A stretch of 64,000 nucleotides of DNA from NCBI RefSeq assembly GCF_015767275.1, contig NZ_JADWMY010000001.1, positions 1,054,001-1,118,000 on the forward strand, given 5' to 3'. Below are positions 50,357 through 59,112 of this stretch, in pieces (position 1 is the stretch's first letter; each line of letters begins with the position of its first letter). The notes below the pieces were generated by a model. It made no database searches. It was not told where the DNA came from and saw only the letters and a program-made list of their open reading frames with translations. Made by a program: the position numbers and the translations under genes. The DNA is from Herbaspirillum sp. AP02. GTDB lineage: Bacteria > Pseudomonadota > Gammaproteobacteria > Burkholderiales > Burkholderiaceae_D.

Positions 50357-51265
50357 TCACCGTGCGCTCCAGCGGGCAGCGTGGAGGCCGGCGAGTCTTA
50401 TCGTTTGCAGGTGGACGGCGACGGTTTGTTCGATATCTCTGCCGTAGCCGCCCGCCATCGTAACCGCAACCGGAATTTTGTGCTCGCGTGCATAGGCGAA
50501 CACGGTCTCGTCACGGGCCGCCAATCCGGCCATGCTCAGTTTCATCTTGCCCAGGCGGTCGCCCTCGTGCGGATCCGCGCCGGCCAGGTAGATCAGCAAC
50601 TGCGGGGCGAAGCGCTGCTGCAGCGTCGTCAGGGCGCCCTGCAGGGCAGCCAGATAGTCGGCGTCACCGACGCCGTCGGGCAGGGCGACGTCGAGATCGC
50701 TGCGCTCCTTTTCAAAGGGGTAATTATTCTCTCCGTGCAGAGACAAAGTGAATACCGATTCATCCCGCGCCAGGATCGATGCGGTGCCGTTGCCCTGATG
50801 CACGTCCAGGTCGACGATGGCGACCCGGGCGGCCCGGCGCTCGGCCTGCATGAGGCGGGCGGCGATGGCAGCGTCATTGAAGACGCAGAAGCCGGCGCCA
50901 TGGTCGGCATAGGCGTGGTGGGTGCCGCCGGCCAGGTTGACCGCAACCCCCTCCTCGAAGGCAGTGCGACAGGCGGCGATGGTAGCGCCGGAAGAGCGGC
51001 GCGAGCGCTCCACCATCTGCGGCGACCACGGAAAACCGATCTCGCGCTGTTCGGCTGCGCTCAGTTCGCCACGGCTGGCACGGTCGATGTAATCGGGATG
51101 GTGCGCCAGCGCCAGCTCGCCATCGCTGGCGGCCCGGGCTTCATGGAAATCGATGGCAGGCTGCAGGCTGGCCGCCCCTTCACGGATCATGCGGTACTTG
51201 ATCATGGGGAAGCGGTGGCCCGGTGGCAGGGGCAGCACGAAATGGTCGCTGTAAAAGGCCTTCAA
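50357..51265 (-). CDS. Histone deacetylase family protein (AcuC/acetylpolyamine amidohydrolase-like)
   Basis: A 302-residue zinc deacetylase. Catalytic features are GGTHHAYADHGAGFCVFND with the His pair, VAIVDLDVHQGNGT with Asp and His zinc ligands, and AGADPHEGDRLG with the third Asp. Bacterial members deacetylate acetylated lysines or small amides. A TTG at 51265 gives the usual N-terminus KAFYSDHFVLPLPPGHRFPM and has AGGAAGGA upstream; the ATG at 51301 adds 12 non-conserved residues and lacks a ribosome site. Probably co-transcribed with the EamA gene. Confidence 0.88.
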   Translation of the reverse strand: MKAFYSDHFVLPLPPGHRFPMIKYRMIREGAASLQPAIDFHEARAASDGELALAHHPDYIDRASRGELSAAEQREIGFPWSPQMVERSRRSSGATIAACRTAFEEGVAVNLAGGTHHAYADHGAGFCVFNDAAIAARLMQAERRAARVAIVDLDVHQGNGTASILARDESVFTLSLHGENNYPFEKERSDLDVALPDGVGDADYLAALQGALTTLQQRFAPQLLIYLAGADPHEGDRLGKMKLSMAGLAARDETVFAYAREHKIPVAVTMAGGYGRDIEQTVAVHLQTIRLAGLHAARWSAR

Positions 51266-51481
51266 GAACAAATTCCTTCCTGTTGATACGGGTTTCTGCA
51301 TTGCAACAAGCGTTTTGCGATGCGGCGCAAACGATTGCGCGCACGATACTGATAACGTAATTTCATTGGCTGGACAGCAAGCTGGAAAAGAATCGAATTC
51401 CTCATCAAAGATCGCGTAAGTCCTTGATTAGACGTGGATCAATTTTGAAACACTTTTCGCAGTTCTCACGCGATGAAACGT

Positions 51482-51509
51482 TTGACTTTATGCACGATTA
51501 AACTAGAAT
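51482..51509 (+). promoter_or_regulatory. Strong sigma-70 promoter of the phasin gene
   Basis: TTGACT (51482-51487) and TAGAAT (51504-51509) with a 16-base spacer, in the 375-base gap before the phasin. No gene is visible in that gap. Confidence 0.7.
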
Positions 51510-51517
51510 CCGCCTTG

Positions 51518-51526
51518 TGCAATGCA
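51518..51526. promoter_or_regulatory. Candidate PhaR operator
   Basis: TGCAATGCA, a palindrome of the form TGC-N3-GCA, lies 8 bases after the -10 box, over the expected transcription start. PhaR regulators of PHB genes are reported to bind TGC/GCA-type dyads, so autoregulated repression of the phasin is plausible. Confidence 0.45.
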
Positions 51527-51640
51527 TCATATTCAAATAAGAAATTACAGCGGAGATCCACCTTTCCCTTCAGATTGGTCCGTAAGCAATCACTGTCGCA
51601 GCATTGTTCATCAACCTATCACCGAGAAGGATGTTTCAAC

Positions 51641-52204
51641 ATGACGAACTACACCGAGCAATTTTCTGCTGCTGCCAAAGCCAATGCCGAAGCCCAGATC
51701 GCGCTGTTCAGCCAGCTGGCGAGCAAGACCTTTGAAGGCATGGAAAAACTGGTGGAGCTGAACCTGAAGGCGACCAAGTCCTCGCTCGAAGAAAGCCAGG
51801 CTGCAGCCCAGAAGCTGTTTGCTGCCAAGGACCCGCAGGAATTCTTCGCCCTCAGCAGCGCGCAGGCCCAGCCGACGCTGGAAAAGTCGGTCGCCTACGG
51901 CCGTCACCTGAGCGGCATCTTCTCCAGCACCCAGTCGGAACTGACCAAGGCTGCCGAAGCGCAGATCGCCGAAGCCAACCGCAAGGTGGTGGCAATGATC
52001 GACGAAGTCGCCAAGAACGCCCCGGCCGGTTCGGAACAGGCCATCTCGATGTTCAAGTCGGCCATCGGCAACATGAGCGCCGGCTACGAACAGTTCACCA
52101 AGAACGCCAAGCAAGCGGCCGAAGCGCTGGAAGCCAATGTCAGCAACGCCGTGGACCAGATGTCCCAGGCTGGCGCCAAGGTGACCCGCGCTGCCAAGAA
52201 GTAA
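51641..52204 (+). CDS. phaP: Phasin family protein
   Basis: A 187-residue all-helical phasin (MTNYTEQFSAAAKANAEAQI, FSQLASKTFEGMEKLVELNL) that coats polyhydroxybutyrate granules and limits their coalescence. Amphipathic helices dominate; the Ala/Lys-rich C-terminus (AGAKVTRAAKK) resembles PhaP of betaproteobacteria. GAGAAGG lies before the ATG. It has its own promoter and terminator, consistent with very high expression. It marks the organism as a PHB producer. Confidence 0.94.
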   Translation: MTNYTEQFSAAAKANAEAQIALFSQLASKTFEGMEKLVELNLKATKSSLEESQAAAQKLFAAKDPQEFFALSSAQAQPTLEKSVAYGRHLSGIFSSTQSELTKAAEAQIAEANRKVVAMIDEVAKNAPAGSEQAISMFKSAIGNMSAGYEQFTKNAKQAAEALEANVSNAVDQMSQAGAKVTRAAKK

Positions 52205-52245
52205 TCAAAAGTAATCAACAATCCGGCGCTCGCGCCGATTGCTGA

Positions 52246-52272
52246 AAGGCCCCGGCTGGACCGGGGCCTTTT
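52246..52272 (+). terminator. Rho-independent terminator after phaP
   Basis: A 10-bp stem AAGGCCCCGG / CCGGGGCCTT with a short loop and four T residues. Confidence 0.88.
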
Positions 52273-52292
52273 GCCGTCTGACGCTCCGTGTT

Positions 52293-53099
52293 TCAGGCGC
52301 TGATCTGGAACTCGGCACGCAGGATGCGCAGGCCTTCCTGCATCTTCTCGAAGGCCGGCTCCACTTGTGTCGGGTCACCCTTCACGCCCAGGTCGATATG
52401 GCGGCGGGTCTGCTGGTCGCCCACGTGCGGCAGGCTGAAGACCTTCACCAGCGGGAATTGCGCCTCGATGGCTTCCATCAGCGGAGTCAGGGTCGATTCC
52501 ATCGCCTCGTACACCAGCATCGAACGTTCGGCCCAGGCGTTGCGGTGGAACTGGTCGGCGTAGTGGTTCTCCAGCACCCATTCGAACATCGGCCAGGCCA
52601 TCACCGGGAACCCGGGCGCGAAGTAATGGGCGCCCTCGCCGCTGGTATTGGGCAGGGAGAAGCCGGGAATCTTGTTGTAGGGATTGGGGATGATGGAGGC
52701 GCCCTGCGGGAACTCGCCCATCTTCAGGCGGTGCTGGTTCTCCGGCGCGTCGAAGTCGGGTGTGGCACCGGTTTCGCGGGCCATGTCGGCGATACGCTCC
52801 TGGATCTTTTCCTTGGCCTGGGGATGCAGCACCACCGGCACGCCCAGTGCGGCCGCAGCGCACTGGCGGGTATGGTCGTCCGGGGTGGCGCCGATGCCGC
52901 CGGTGCAGAACACCACGTCCTGGGTGGCCAGCGTGCGCTTCAGGGTGGCGGTGATGCGGGCCGGGTCGTCGCCCAGGTATTCCGCCCAGGACAATTGCAG
53001 GCCACGCTGGCTGAGCAGCTCCAAGACCTTGGGGAAATGCTTGTCGATGCGACGACCGGAGAGAATCTCGTCGCCGATGATGATGAGTCCGAATGCCAT
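52293..53099 (-). CDS. CinA-like competence/damage-inducible protein (MoaB/MogA-type domain)
   Basis: A 268-residue protein with an N-terminal MoCF/MoaB-like domain (MAFGLIIIGDEILSGRRIDK, VFCTGGIGATPDDHTRQC) followed by a second region (MLVYEAMESTLTPLMEAIEA). It lacks the C-terminal nicotinamide-nucleotide deamidase domain of full CinA. Such short versions are annotated as molybdopterin-binding or CinA-like; their reaction is unsettled. It is 46 bases or so from the phasin terminator and convergent with it. Confidence 0.87.
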   Translation of the reverse strand: MAFGLIIIGDEILSGRRIDKHFPKVLELLSQRGLQLSWAEYLGDDPARITATLKRTLATQDVVFCTGGIGATPDDHTRQCAAAALGVPVVLHPQAKEKIQERIADMARETGATPDFDAPENQHRLKMGEFPQGASIIPNPYNKIPGFSLPNTSGEGAHYFAPGFPVMAWPMFEWVLENHYADQFHRNAWAERSMLVYEAMESTLTPLMEAIEAQFPLVKVFSLPHVGDQQTRRHIDLGVKGDPTQVEPAFEKMQEGLRILRAEFQISA

Positions 53100-53221
53100 G
53101 AGAGAACCTGCCAGAAAGTTGTTGAAACACTGCGGCGATTATGCCCCATTCGACAGGGACGTGGCTGGCCGCGCCCTGCCCCGCCGCACAGCAGGTGCAT
53201 CCAGCTGGCGTCAATCAGGCT

Positions 53222-54067
53222 TCAACGTGGCGTCACATCGATGACTGCACCATCCACCGGACCATCGGGTGCCTGGCCGCTGCGGTAGCGCAGCAGCGCT
53301 TCCAGGCAATAGAACTGGAACCACAGCGCGGTAAAGACGAACACCAGCACATACAGCCAGATCGCCAGCGCGGCCAGTGCCGGCAGCAGGATCACCGACA
53401 GCACCCCGCCCAGCCACAGCAGCGTGGGCGCCGCGCCCAGTGCGCCGGCGATGGTACCCACCGCCAGCAGCGGCCAGCGATGCAGGCGCAGCACGGCGTG
53501 CCGCTCTTCGGTGCTGGCGTAGTCGGCCAGGGTGTCGTAGGCCATGACGCGATAGGTCAGCCAGCCCCAGAGCAGCGAATGGATCACGAAGGCCAGCGGC
53601 GGGATCAGGAACACCCAGATCGTGGCCAGCCACAGGAGGGTGAATACCGCAAAGCACCACAGCGAGGTCCACAGACTGCCGGCGACGCTGCCGCCGTGGC
53701 GCTTGGAGAGCATGGGATAGTGACGCGCACCGATGTGGCGGGAAATGGCCGGGATCGTGAACAGGCCGACGAAGACCAGCGCCGTGATGATCATCAGCGG
53801 CAGCAGCGTCCACATCGCCAGGAGCGGTACCAGCACCGTCTTCAAGGTCGCCATGCCGAACCATGCCAGCATGCTGCCGATTTCCCCGAACAGGCTGTTG
53901 GTGACGAAATAGGCTTGCAGCCAGTCGATGATGGGTTGCAGGCCCAGCCACAGACAGACCGCCCACAGCGCCAGGGAAACCAGGAAAGGCAGCACGGTCA
54001 GCCACAGCATGCGGATGTGCAGCTGCGCCAGCAGGGCGCGACCGAAGGAGGCGAGGAAGAGGCGCAT
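53222..54067 (-). CDS. EI24 domain membrane protein
   Basis: A 281-residue inner-membrane protein with about six helices and the bacterial EI24/CysZ-like pattern (MLWLTVLPFLVSLALWAVCL, TSLWCFAVFTLLWLATIWVF, and PPLAFVIHSLLWGWLTYRVM). The family includes E. coli CysZ, a sulfate channel, but most members are uncharacterised. Its ATG overlaps the stop of the upstream sterol-desaturase gene by one base, so they are coupled. Confidence 0.85.
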   Translation of the reverse strand: MRLFLASFGRALLAQLHIRMLWLTVLPFLVSLALWAVCLWLGLQPIIDWLQAYFVTNSLFGEIGSMLAWFGMATLKTVLVPLLAMWTLLPLMIITALVFVGLFTIPAISRHIGARHYPMLSKRHGGSVAGSLWTSLWCFAVFTLLWLATIWVFLIPPLAFVIHSLLWGWLTYRVMAYDTLADYASTEERHAVLRLHRWPLLAVGTIAGALGAAPTLLWLGGVLSVILLPALAALAIWLYVLVFVFTALWFQFYCLEALLRYRSGQAPDGPVDGAVIDVTPR

Positions 54068-55053
54068 CAGCGTGGCTTCCTGCGGGTGAATTCAACCAGG
54101 CGCTTCAAGCCCAGCCATTGCTGCATCCAGAAGCCGCGGCCATAGTCGCGACCACGGCCGGCCGGTGGCGGCAGCTGGTCGCGCACGCCGGTCATGGCAA
54201 AACCCTGGCTGAAGTGGGCGGTACGGAAGATCACATCCCAGATCGGGAAGAGCACGGCGAAGTTATGCCCGCCCAGCGAATTGCGGCCCCGGCTTTCATG
54301 GCCCAGGCCGATGGCGTGATGGGTGCGATGGAAGCGCGGCGAGACCAGCAGGTATTCGCCGATGCGGCCGAAATGGATGCGCACATTGGCGTGCTGCAGG
54401 CTTTGCAGCATGCGCGAGAGCGAGACCAGCAGGATGTATTGCGAGGGCTCCACGCCGATCAGCACGGCGATCAGGCCGAAGATCATGTCGTGCACCAGGT
54501 TGTCGAGCATGTGGTTGCGGTCATCGCTCCACAGGTTCATGTTCTGCTGACTGTGGTGCAGGCTGTGCAGGGCCCACATCCAGCGCACGTTGTGCTGCGC
54601 CCAGTGGTAGACGTACTCGCACAGGTCCAGCACCACCATGTAGAGCAGGAAGCTGACCAGCGCGCGGTCGGTCACGCCAGGCCAGATCTGGTCCAGATTG
54701 AAGGTACCCCAGCCTTCCAGGTGCAATGCCTCGGACAGATAGGACAGGGACGGATCGAGCAGCAGGAAAGCGACGATGGGGATGATGCCCAGCCGCTGCA
54801 GGACGGTATAGATGAAATCGTTCCAGCGCGCGCGCGGGTCGGTGATGGGATGGACCGGGATCGCGGCCTCCAGCGGGCGCAGGATCAGGAACAGGATCAC
54901 CAGTTCGCACAGGCCCACCAGCACGAATTCGGTGCCGGTGAAGGCTTCTTCGACGAATTCGCCCATGCCGGTGAAAAACACCAGCGGCTGTATCAGGGTC
55001 TCGAACAGCCAGCCCTGGACGGAGGCAAAGAGGTCGGAAATGGTCTGGATCAT
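54067..55053 (-). CDS. Sterol desaturase / fatty acid hydroxylase superfamily protein
   Basis: A 328-residue membrane di-iron protein. The histidine clusters are HWAQHNV (HxxxH), ALHSLHHSQQ (HxxHH) and RFHRTHHAIG, all intact, within four to five helices. The superfamily hydroxylates or desaturates membrane lipids using oxygen. In bacteria it often has roles in ornithine-lipid, hopanoid or carotenoid change. Coupled with the EI24 gene. The lipid substrate is unknown. Confidence 0.88.
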   Translation of the reverse strand: MIQTISDLFASVQGWLFETLIQPLVFFTGMGEFVEEAFTGTEFVLVGLCELVILFLILRPLEAAIPVHPITDPRARWNDFIYTVLQRLGIIPIVAFLLLDPSLSYLSEALHLEGWGTFNLDQIWPGVTDRALVSFLLYMVVLDLCEYVYHWAQHNVRWMWALHSLHHSQQNMNLWSDDRNHMLDNLVHDMIFGLIAVLIGVEPSQYILLVSLSRMLQSLQHANVRIHFGRIGEYLLVSPRFHRTHHAIGLGHESRGRNSLGGHNFAVLFPIWDVIFRTAHFSQGFAMTGVRDQLPPPAGRGRDYGRGFWMQQWLGLKRLVEFTRRKPR

Positions 55054-55164
55054 GGATAGGCTTGAATCGGTATGACGGTATGCCGCTGTGGACGGGCTGC
55101 GGGCCGACGGTCCAGAAGGCCCCCTGCCTCCTGCCGTCGGCGCCGGTTCGACTGGCAGCGGCGT

Positions 55165-55986
55165 TCAGTGTTCCTTGGCGGCGCCAAACAGGTGGCGGTA
55201 GGCTGGATGCTCGCGCAGGGTGGCAAAGCAGTACCCCTTCTGCTCCAGCCCGCTGATCAAGGGTTCCAGCACGGCCGGCGCCCAGGGATCCTGGCGCGAC
55301 CAGATGCCCATATGGGCCAGGAAGATATCACCATCCTTGAGGCCATCGAGCGCCTTTTTCAGCAGCATCTCGTTGGGGAATTTGTCGCTGGGCAGTTCGT
55401 CGCCGGAAAAACCGGCCGGCGCCCAGGCCACATGGGCATAGCCGCAGGCTTCGCCGGCCTTGAGCAGGTTGTGCGTCAGGCGCCCGCCGGGGGCGCGCCA
55501 CAGCGGGTCGAGCTTGTGCCCGGTCAGCTGCTGGAAGCGCTGGTCCACGCGCTGCATCTCCTGGCAATACTGGGCCGGGGTCCATTGCAGCTTCTTGCCG
55601 GCCTGCGCGCCGAATTGCGGCCGCACCTCGACCTTGCCGTCCGGCAGGTCGCGAACCACGTAGACATGGTCGAAGGTATGGGTACCAAAGGCATGGCCCT
55701 CGGCCACCAGCCGCTTCCACAGCGGCGCCCAGGCCGGGTCCAGGGAGTAGTCACCGTGGATGGTCTTCTCGTTGGCCAGGAAGAAGGTGGCCTTGATATG
55801 GTGGCGCAGCAGGGTCTGTTCGATCAGTTCGGCCTGGGACTGGCTGCCGGTATCGAAGGTGAGATAGATGTGCCCCTTGCAGGCGGCGGCCTCGGGCGCG
55901 GTGGATTGCGCAACGGCCTGGCCGGCCGCCAGGACGGCGAACAGGCACAGGCCGCGCAGGGTCTGGTTCGAGAGGGACAGCGTCAT
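55165..55986 (-). CDS. Polysaccharide deacetylase family protein
   Basis: A 273-residue exported NodB-type deacetylase with signal QTLRGLCLFAVLAAGQAVAQ. The metal/catalytic Asp lies in IYLTFDTGSQSQ, where the family's usual TFDDGP becomes TFDTGS, so the second Asp is missing. The HxxxH-like motif is FGTHTFDHVYV and the later Arg-Ala-Pro is LWRAPGG. It could act on peptidoglycan or exopolysaccharide. The altered TFDD motif makes activity uncertain. It is 22 bases downstream of the beta-propeller gene. Confidence 0.83.
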   Translation of the reverse strand: MTLSLSNQTLRGLCLFAVLAAGQAVAQSTAPEAAACKGHIYLTFDTGSQSQAELIEQTLLRHHIKATFFLANEKTIHGDYSLDPAWAPLWKRLVAEGHAFGTHTFDHVYVVRDLPDGKVEVRPQFGAQAGKKLQWTPAQYCQEMQRVDQRFQQLTGHKLDPLWRAPGGRLTHNLLKAGEACGYAHVAWAPAGFSGDELPSDKFPNEMLLKKALDGLKDGDIFLAHMGIWSRQDPWAPAVLEPLISGLEQKGYCFATLREHPAYRHLFGAAKEH

Positions 55987-56008
55987 CGTGGAGCGGTCAT
56001 CGGCGGGG

Positions 56009-57001
56009 TCAGATATCGGGCGCCCGGTTGTACAGGTAGATGCCGTGCGGCGAACGGCCTACCGGGATCACCTTGGTCACCGAACGGCTGGCCAGGTCGA
56101 TCACTGCCACCTTCTTGCTCCAGCGCAGCGTGGCCCACATGGTCTTGCCGTCGGCGGTGACTTCCATGCAATCCGGGCCGCCGGGAACCTTGATGGTACC
56201 GACGTTTTCCAGCGTGGTCATGTCAACGATGCTGATGGTATTGGCCACCCGGTTGGAGACATAGATGAAGCGCTTGTCACCCTGACCACGGAAGTTGTGG
56301 GCGCCGATGCCGGTCTTGATCTTCTTGACCATCTTCTGGGTGCGCCAGTCGATCACCTCGACATAGTCCGACCCCATGATGCCCACCAGCAGGTACTTGT
56401 TGTCCGGGGTCATGACGATACCGGCCGGCAGCTTGCCCACCGGCATGGTCCACTTGACCTGCTGGGTGGCCAGGTCGATGGCGCTGATCTGGTCGCTGCC
56501 CTGCTGGGTGATGAAGGCGATGGTGCTGTCGTTGTCGAAGGCGATGTGGCTGGGCGTCTTGGCCAGCGGGATGCGCTTGGACAGCTTCAGGTCCTGGCCG
56601 TCATAACTGTAGACATCGACCCGGTCCAGGCGCAGGCCGGTGGCCACGAACCACTTCTGGTCGGGGGTGAAGCCGATCTGGTAGGGATCGATGATGTCGC
56701 GGATCTTGCGCTGCACGGTACCGGTCTTGGGGTCCAGGAACAGCAACTGGTTGCCGGTGGCGCTGGCCACGATCAGGGACTTGTTGTCCGGGGTGGCCAT
56801 CAGGTGGTGCGGCTCCTTGCCGACCGAGAAGGTGGAGAGCTCCTTCTCACCGCTCTGGTCCAGCAGCGACACCGAGGCGTCGCCGGAGTTGAGCACCACC
56901 ACCACGTTGGCATGGGCGGACACCGCGAGAACGGCCGACACACATGCTGCGCGGAGGGAAAGGGAAGAAAGGGATAAAAGTTGGCTGAATCGACGCAACA
57001 T
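56009..57001 (-). CDS. Periplasmic YncE/cytochrome-d1-like beta-propeller protein
   Basis: A 330-residue exported protein with signal SSLSLRAACVSAVLAVSAHA and seven YVTN-type blades (GKEPHHLMATPDNKSLIVAS, GKLPAGIVMTPDNKYLLVGI, KVPGGPDCMEVTADGKTMWA). No haem ligands are apparent. It begins MLRRFSQLLSLS; an ATG 39 bases upstream gives no signal peptide. These propellers often bind metals, DNA or partner proteins. It is followed by a polysaccharide deacetylase, so a cell-wall role is possible. Confidence 0.87.
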   Translation of the reverse strand: MLRRFSQLLSLSSLSLRAACVSAVLAVSAHANVVVVLNSGDASVSLLDQSGEKELSTFSVGKEPHHLMATPDNKSLIVASATGNQLLFLDPKTGTVQRKIRDIIDPYQIGFTPDQKWFVATGLRLDRVDVYSYDGQDLKLSKRIPLAKTPSHIAFDNDSTIAFITQQGSDQISAIDLATQQVKWTMPVGKLPAGIVMTPDNKYLLVGIMGSDYVEVIDWRTQKMVKKIKTGIGAHNFRGQGDKRFIYVSNRVANTISIVDMTTLENVGTIKVPGGPDCMEVTADGKTMWATLRWSKKVAVIDLASRSVTKVIPVGRSPHGIYLYNRAPDI

Positions 57002-57310
57002 GACGAACTTTACACAAAAATGCCTGATCTCATCGTGCACGGAGCACGTCCTGGGCTCTTAACGCATGCCGGGAGCATCCCGCTGACAGCGCGCTGAGGC
57101 AATATGAAAAAAATTCAATTTTTGGTTTACACTGCCTGCCGTTCCGGTCGCATGCCGCAGCCGGAGCGGCCTGCAAGCCTGTCGCCAGGCGCCGACGCGC
57201 ACGTGGTGGCGGACAACAGGAAACTTGCTTGCGAGCACTATCCATCAGTCCGGCTCCATCCAAGATGAACAGACAGGCCGCACACACCCTATCCCCTCAC
57301 CGAAAGGAAC

Positions 57311-57670
57311 ATGATGTCCACGATCACCACAGCTTCCGGGCTGCAATATGAAGAAATCACCGTAGGCGCAGGCGACGAAGCCAAGGCCGGCAGCCATGTC
57401 ACCGTGCATTACACCGGCTGGCTGCAGAATGCAGACGGCAGCGCCGGCAGCAAGTTCGATTCCAGCAAGGACCGTAATGACCCGTTCGCCTTCCCGCTGG
57501 GCGCAGGTCATGTGATCAAGGGCTGGGACGAAGGCGTGCAGGGCATGAAGATCGGCGGCACCCGCAAGCTGATCATCCCGGCGGAACTGGGCTATGGCGC
57601 CCGTGGCGCCGGCGGCGTGATTCCGCCCAATGCCACCCTGATCTTCGAAGTCGAACTGCTGGGCGTCTGA
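57311..57670 (+). CDS. FKBP-type peptidyl-prolyl cis-trans isomerase
   Basis: A 119-residue cytosolic FKBP12-like isomerase. Conserved active-site residues occur in VTVHYTGWL, KFDSSKDRNDPFAF, GHVIKGWDEGVQGM and ELGYGARGAGGVIPPNATLI. GAAAGGAAC precedes two consecutive ATGs; either may be used. It speeds proline isomerisation during folding. The acyl-CoA-binding protein gene follows by 20 bases. Confidence 0.95.
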   Translation: MMSTITTASGLQYEEITVGAGDEAKAGSHVTVHYTGWLQNADGSAGSKFDSSKDRNDPFAFPLGAGHVIKGWDEGVQGMKIGGTRKLIIPAELGYGARGAGGVIPPNATLIFEVELLGV

Positions 57671-57690
57671 GCCCACGGGAGGAGAGAGAC

Positions 57691-57948
57691 ATGAGCACCC
57701 TGCAAGAACAGTTCGAAGCGGCCGTGGCCGAATCCAAGAGCCTGCCCGAGCGTCCCGACAACATGACCCTGCTGAAGATGTATGGCCTCTACAAGCAGGG
57801 CAGCAACGGCGACGTGCAGGGCGAGCGCCCCGGCATGACCGATTTCGTGGCCCGCGCCAAGTTCGACGCCTGGGCCGCGCTCAAGGGCAAGCCGCAAGCC
57901 GAAGCGCAGCAGGAATACATCGATATCTTCAATGACCTGAAGGGTTGA
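57691..57948 (+). CDS. Acyl-CoA-binding protein
   Basis: An 85-residue four-helix ACBP. It has the family hallmarks LLKMYGLYKQGSNGDV and FDAWAALKGKPQAEAQQEYI, including the Tyr and Lys that hold the CoA nucleotide. It buffers long-chain acyl-CoA in the cytosol. Bacterial ACBPs are sporadic but regular in Burkholderiales. GGAGGAGAGAGAC precedes the ATG. Probably co-transcribed with the FKBP gene. Confidence 0.95.
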   Translation: MSTLQEQFEAAVAESKSLPERPDNMTLLKMYGLYKQGSNGDVQGERPGMTDFVARAKFDAWAALKGKPQAEAQQEYIDIFNDLKG

Positions 57949-58001
57949 TGCGGGCGCGGCATCCGTTAGCTGTTGCCGCATACCGGAAGCGAAAGCGTAG
58001 A

Positions 58002-58037
58002 AAAATGGGCGCACCCTTGATCGGGTGCGCCCATTTT
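58002..58037. terminator. Bidirectional terminator
   Basis: A perfect 15-bp stem, AAAATGGGCGCACCC and GGGTGCGCCCATTTT, loop TTGATC, between the convergent ACBP and 2-hydroxyacid dehydrogenase genes. Confidence 0.93.
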
Positions 58038-58059
58038 GCTTTGTCGCAATGTGGCAGGA

Positions 58060-59040
58060 TCAGCCCTTGACCACGTCCGGGTTGAGCAGGTTGGGCGGGC
58101 GCTGGCCGGACAAGGCGGCAATCAGGTTGCCGGCGGCGCAATTGGCCATGGCCAGGCGCGTGGGGGTGGAGGCGCTGGCGATGTGGGGGGTGAGCACCAC
58201 ATTGCTGAGATCGAGGAATTCCGGCTTGAAGGCCGGCTCGTTCTCGAACACGTCCACGCCGGCAGCGGCGATGCGGCCTTCACGCAAGGCCGCGATCAAG
58301 GCGGCGTCATCGACGATGCCGCCACGGGCGATATTGGTCAGGGTGGCGGTCGGCTTCATCAGCGCCAGCTCGGTGGCGCCGATGGTGTGGTGGGTGTCCT
58401 TCGAATAGGGCAGCACCAGCACCACGTGGTCGGCCTGCCGGAGCAGATCTTCCTTGCTGACGTAGCGCGCGTTGTTGGCACGCGCCTCCTGCTCCGGCGC
58501 CAGGCGCGACCGATTGTGGTACAGCACCTGCATGTCGAAGCCCAGCGAGCGGCGGGCGATGGCCTGGCCGATGCGGCCCATGCCGATGATGCCCAGGGTG
58601 GCGCCATGGATGTCGGGGCCGACGAAGCTGTCGTAGCTCCATTTCTTCCACTGGCCGGCGCGCAGGAAGTGCTCGGATTCGGTGATGCGGCGGGCGGCCG
58701 CCATCATCAGCGCCCAGCCGAAATCGGCGGTGGTCTCGTTGAGCACATCGGGCGTGTTGGTGGCCATCACGCCAGCGCGGGTGGCGGCGGCCACGTCGAT
58801 GTTGTTGTAGCCCACGGCCATGTTGCAGACCGCCTTGAGTTGCGGATTGGCGGCGAACAGCGCCGCCGTGACCGGTTCGCTGGGGGTGGTGAAGAGGCCG
58901 ACCTTGCCCTGGGCCCTGGCCTGCAGTTCATCGGCAGTGTAGATGCGGTCGTCCTGGTTGGACTCGACCTCGAAGTGCTGCTCCAGGCGCGCCAATACTT
59001 CAGGGAAGACGGCGCGGGCGACGAAGATCTTTGGTTTCAT
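58060..59040 (-). CDS. D-2-hydroxyacid dehydrogenase (glyoxylate/hydroxypyruvate reductase-like)
   Basis: A 326-residue D-isomer-specific dehydrogenase. NAD(P) binding is GIIGMGRIGQAIARR. Catalytic Arg lies in NIARGGIVDDAAL, Glu in VDVFENEP and His in LTPHIASAS. Similarity is greatest to the GhrB/glyoxylate reductase group, which reduces glyoxylate and hydroxypyruvate. It is followed upstream by an antiporter gene whose stop lies 72 bases away, with no clear shared role. Confidence 0.92.
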   Translation of the reverse strand: MKPKIFVARAVFPEVLARLEQHFEVESNQDDRIYTADELQARAQGKVGLFTTPSEPVTAALFAANPQLKAVCNMAVGYNNIDVAAATRAGVMATNTPDVLNETTADFGWALMMAAARRITESEHFLRAGQWKKWSYDSFVGPDIHGATLGIIGMGRIGQAIARRSLGFDMQVLYHNRSRLAPEQEARANNARYVSKEDLLRQADHVVLVLPYSKDTHHTIGATELALMKPTATLTNIARGGIVDDAALIAALREGRIAAAGVDVFENEPAFKPEFLDLSNVVLTPHIASASTPTRLAMANCAAGNLIAALSGQRPPNLLNPDVVKG

Positions 59041-59112
59041 AGGAGGCTCGTAGTGTCTCGAAATGTCTGGTTGGATTCGCGTGACTGAACAGAAATTCAG
59101 GAATTCGGAAGA

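Noticed and set aside
53222..54067. CysZ sulfate channel
   Set aside because: The EI24 fold is shared with CysZ, but the gene is coupled to a sterol desaturase and lies away from the sulfur cluster, so I kept the neutral family name.
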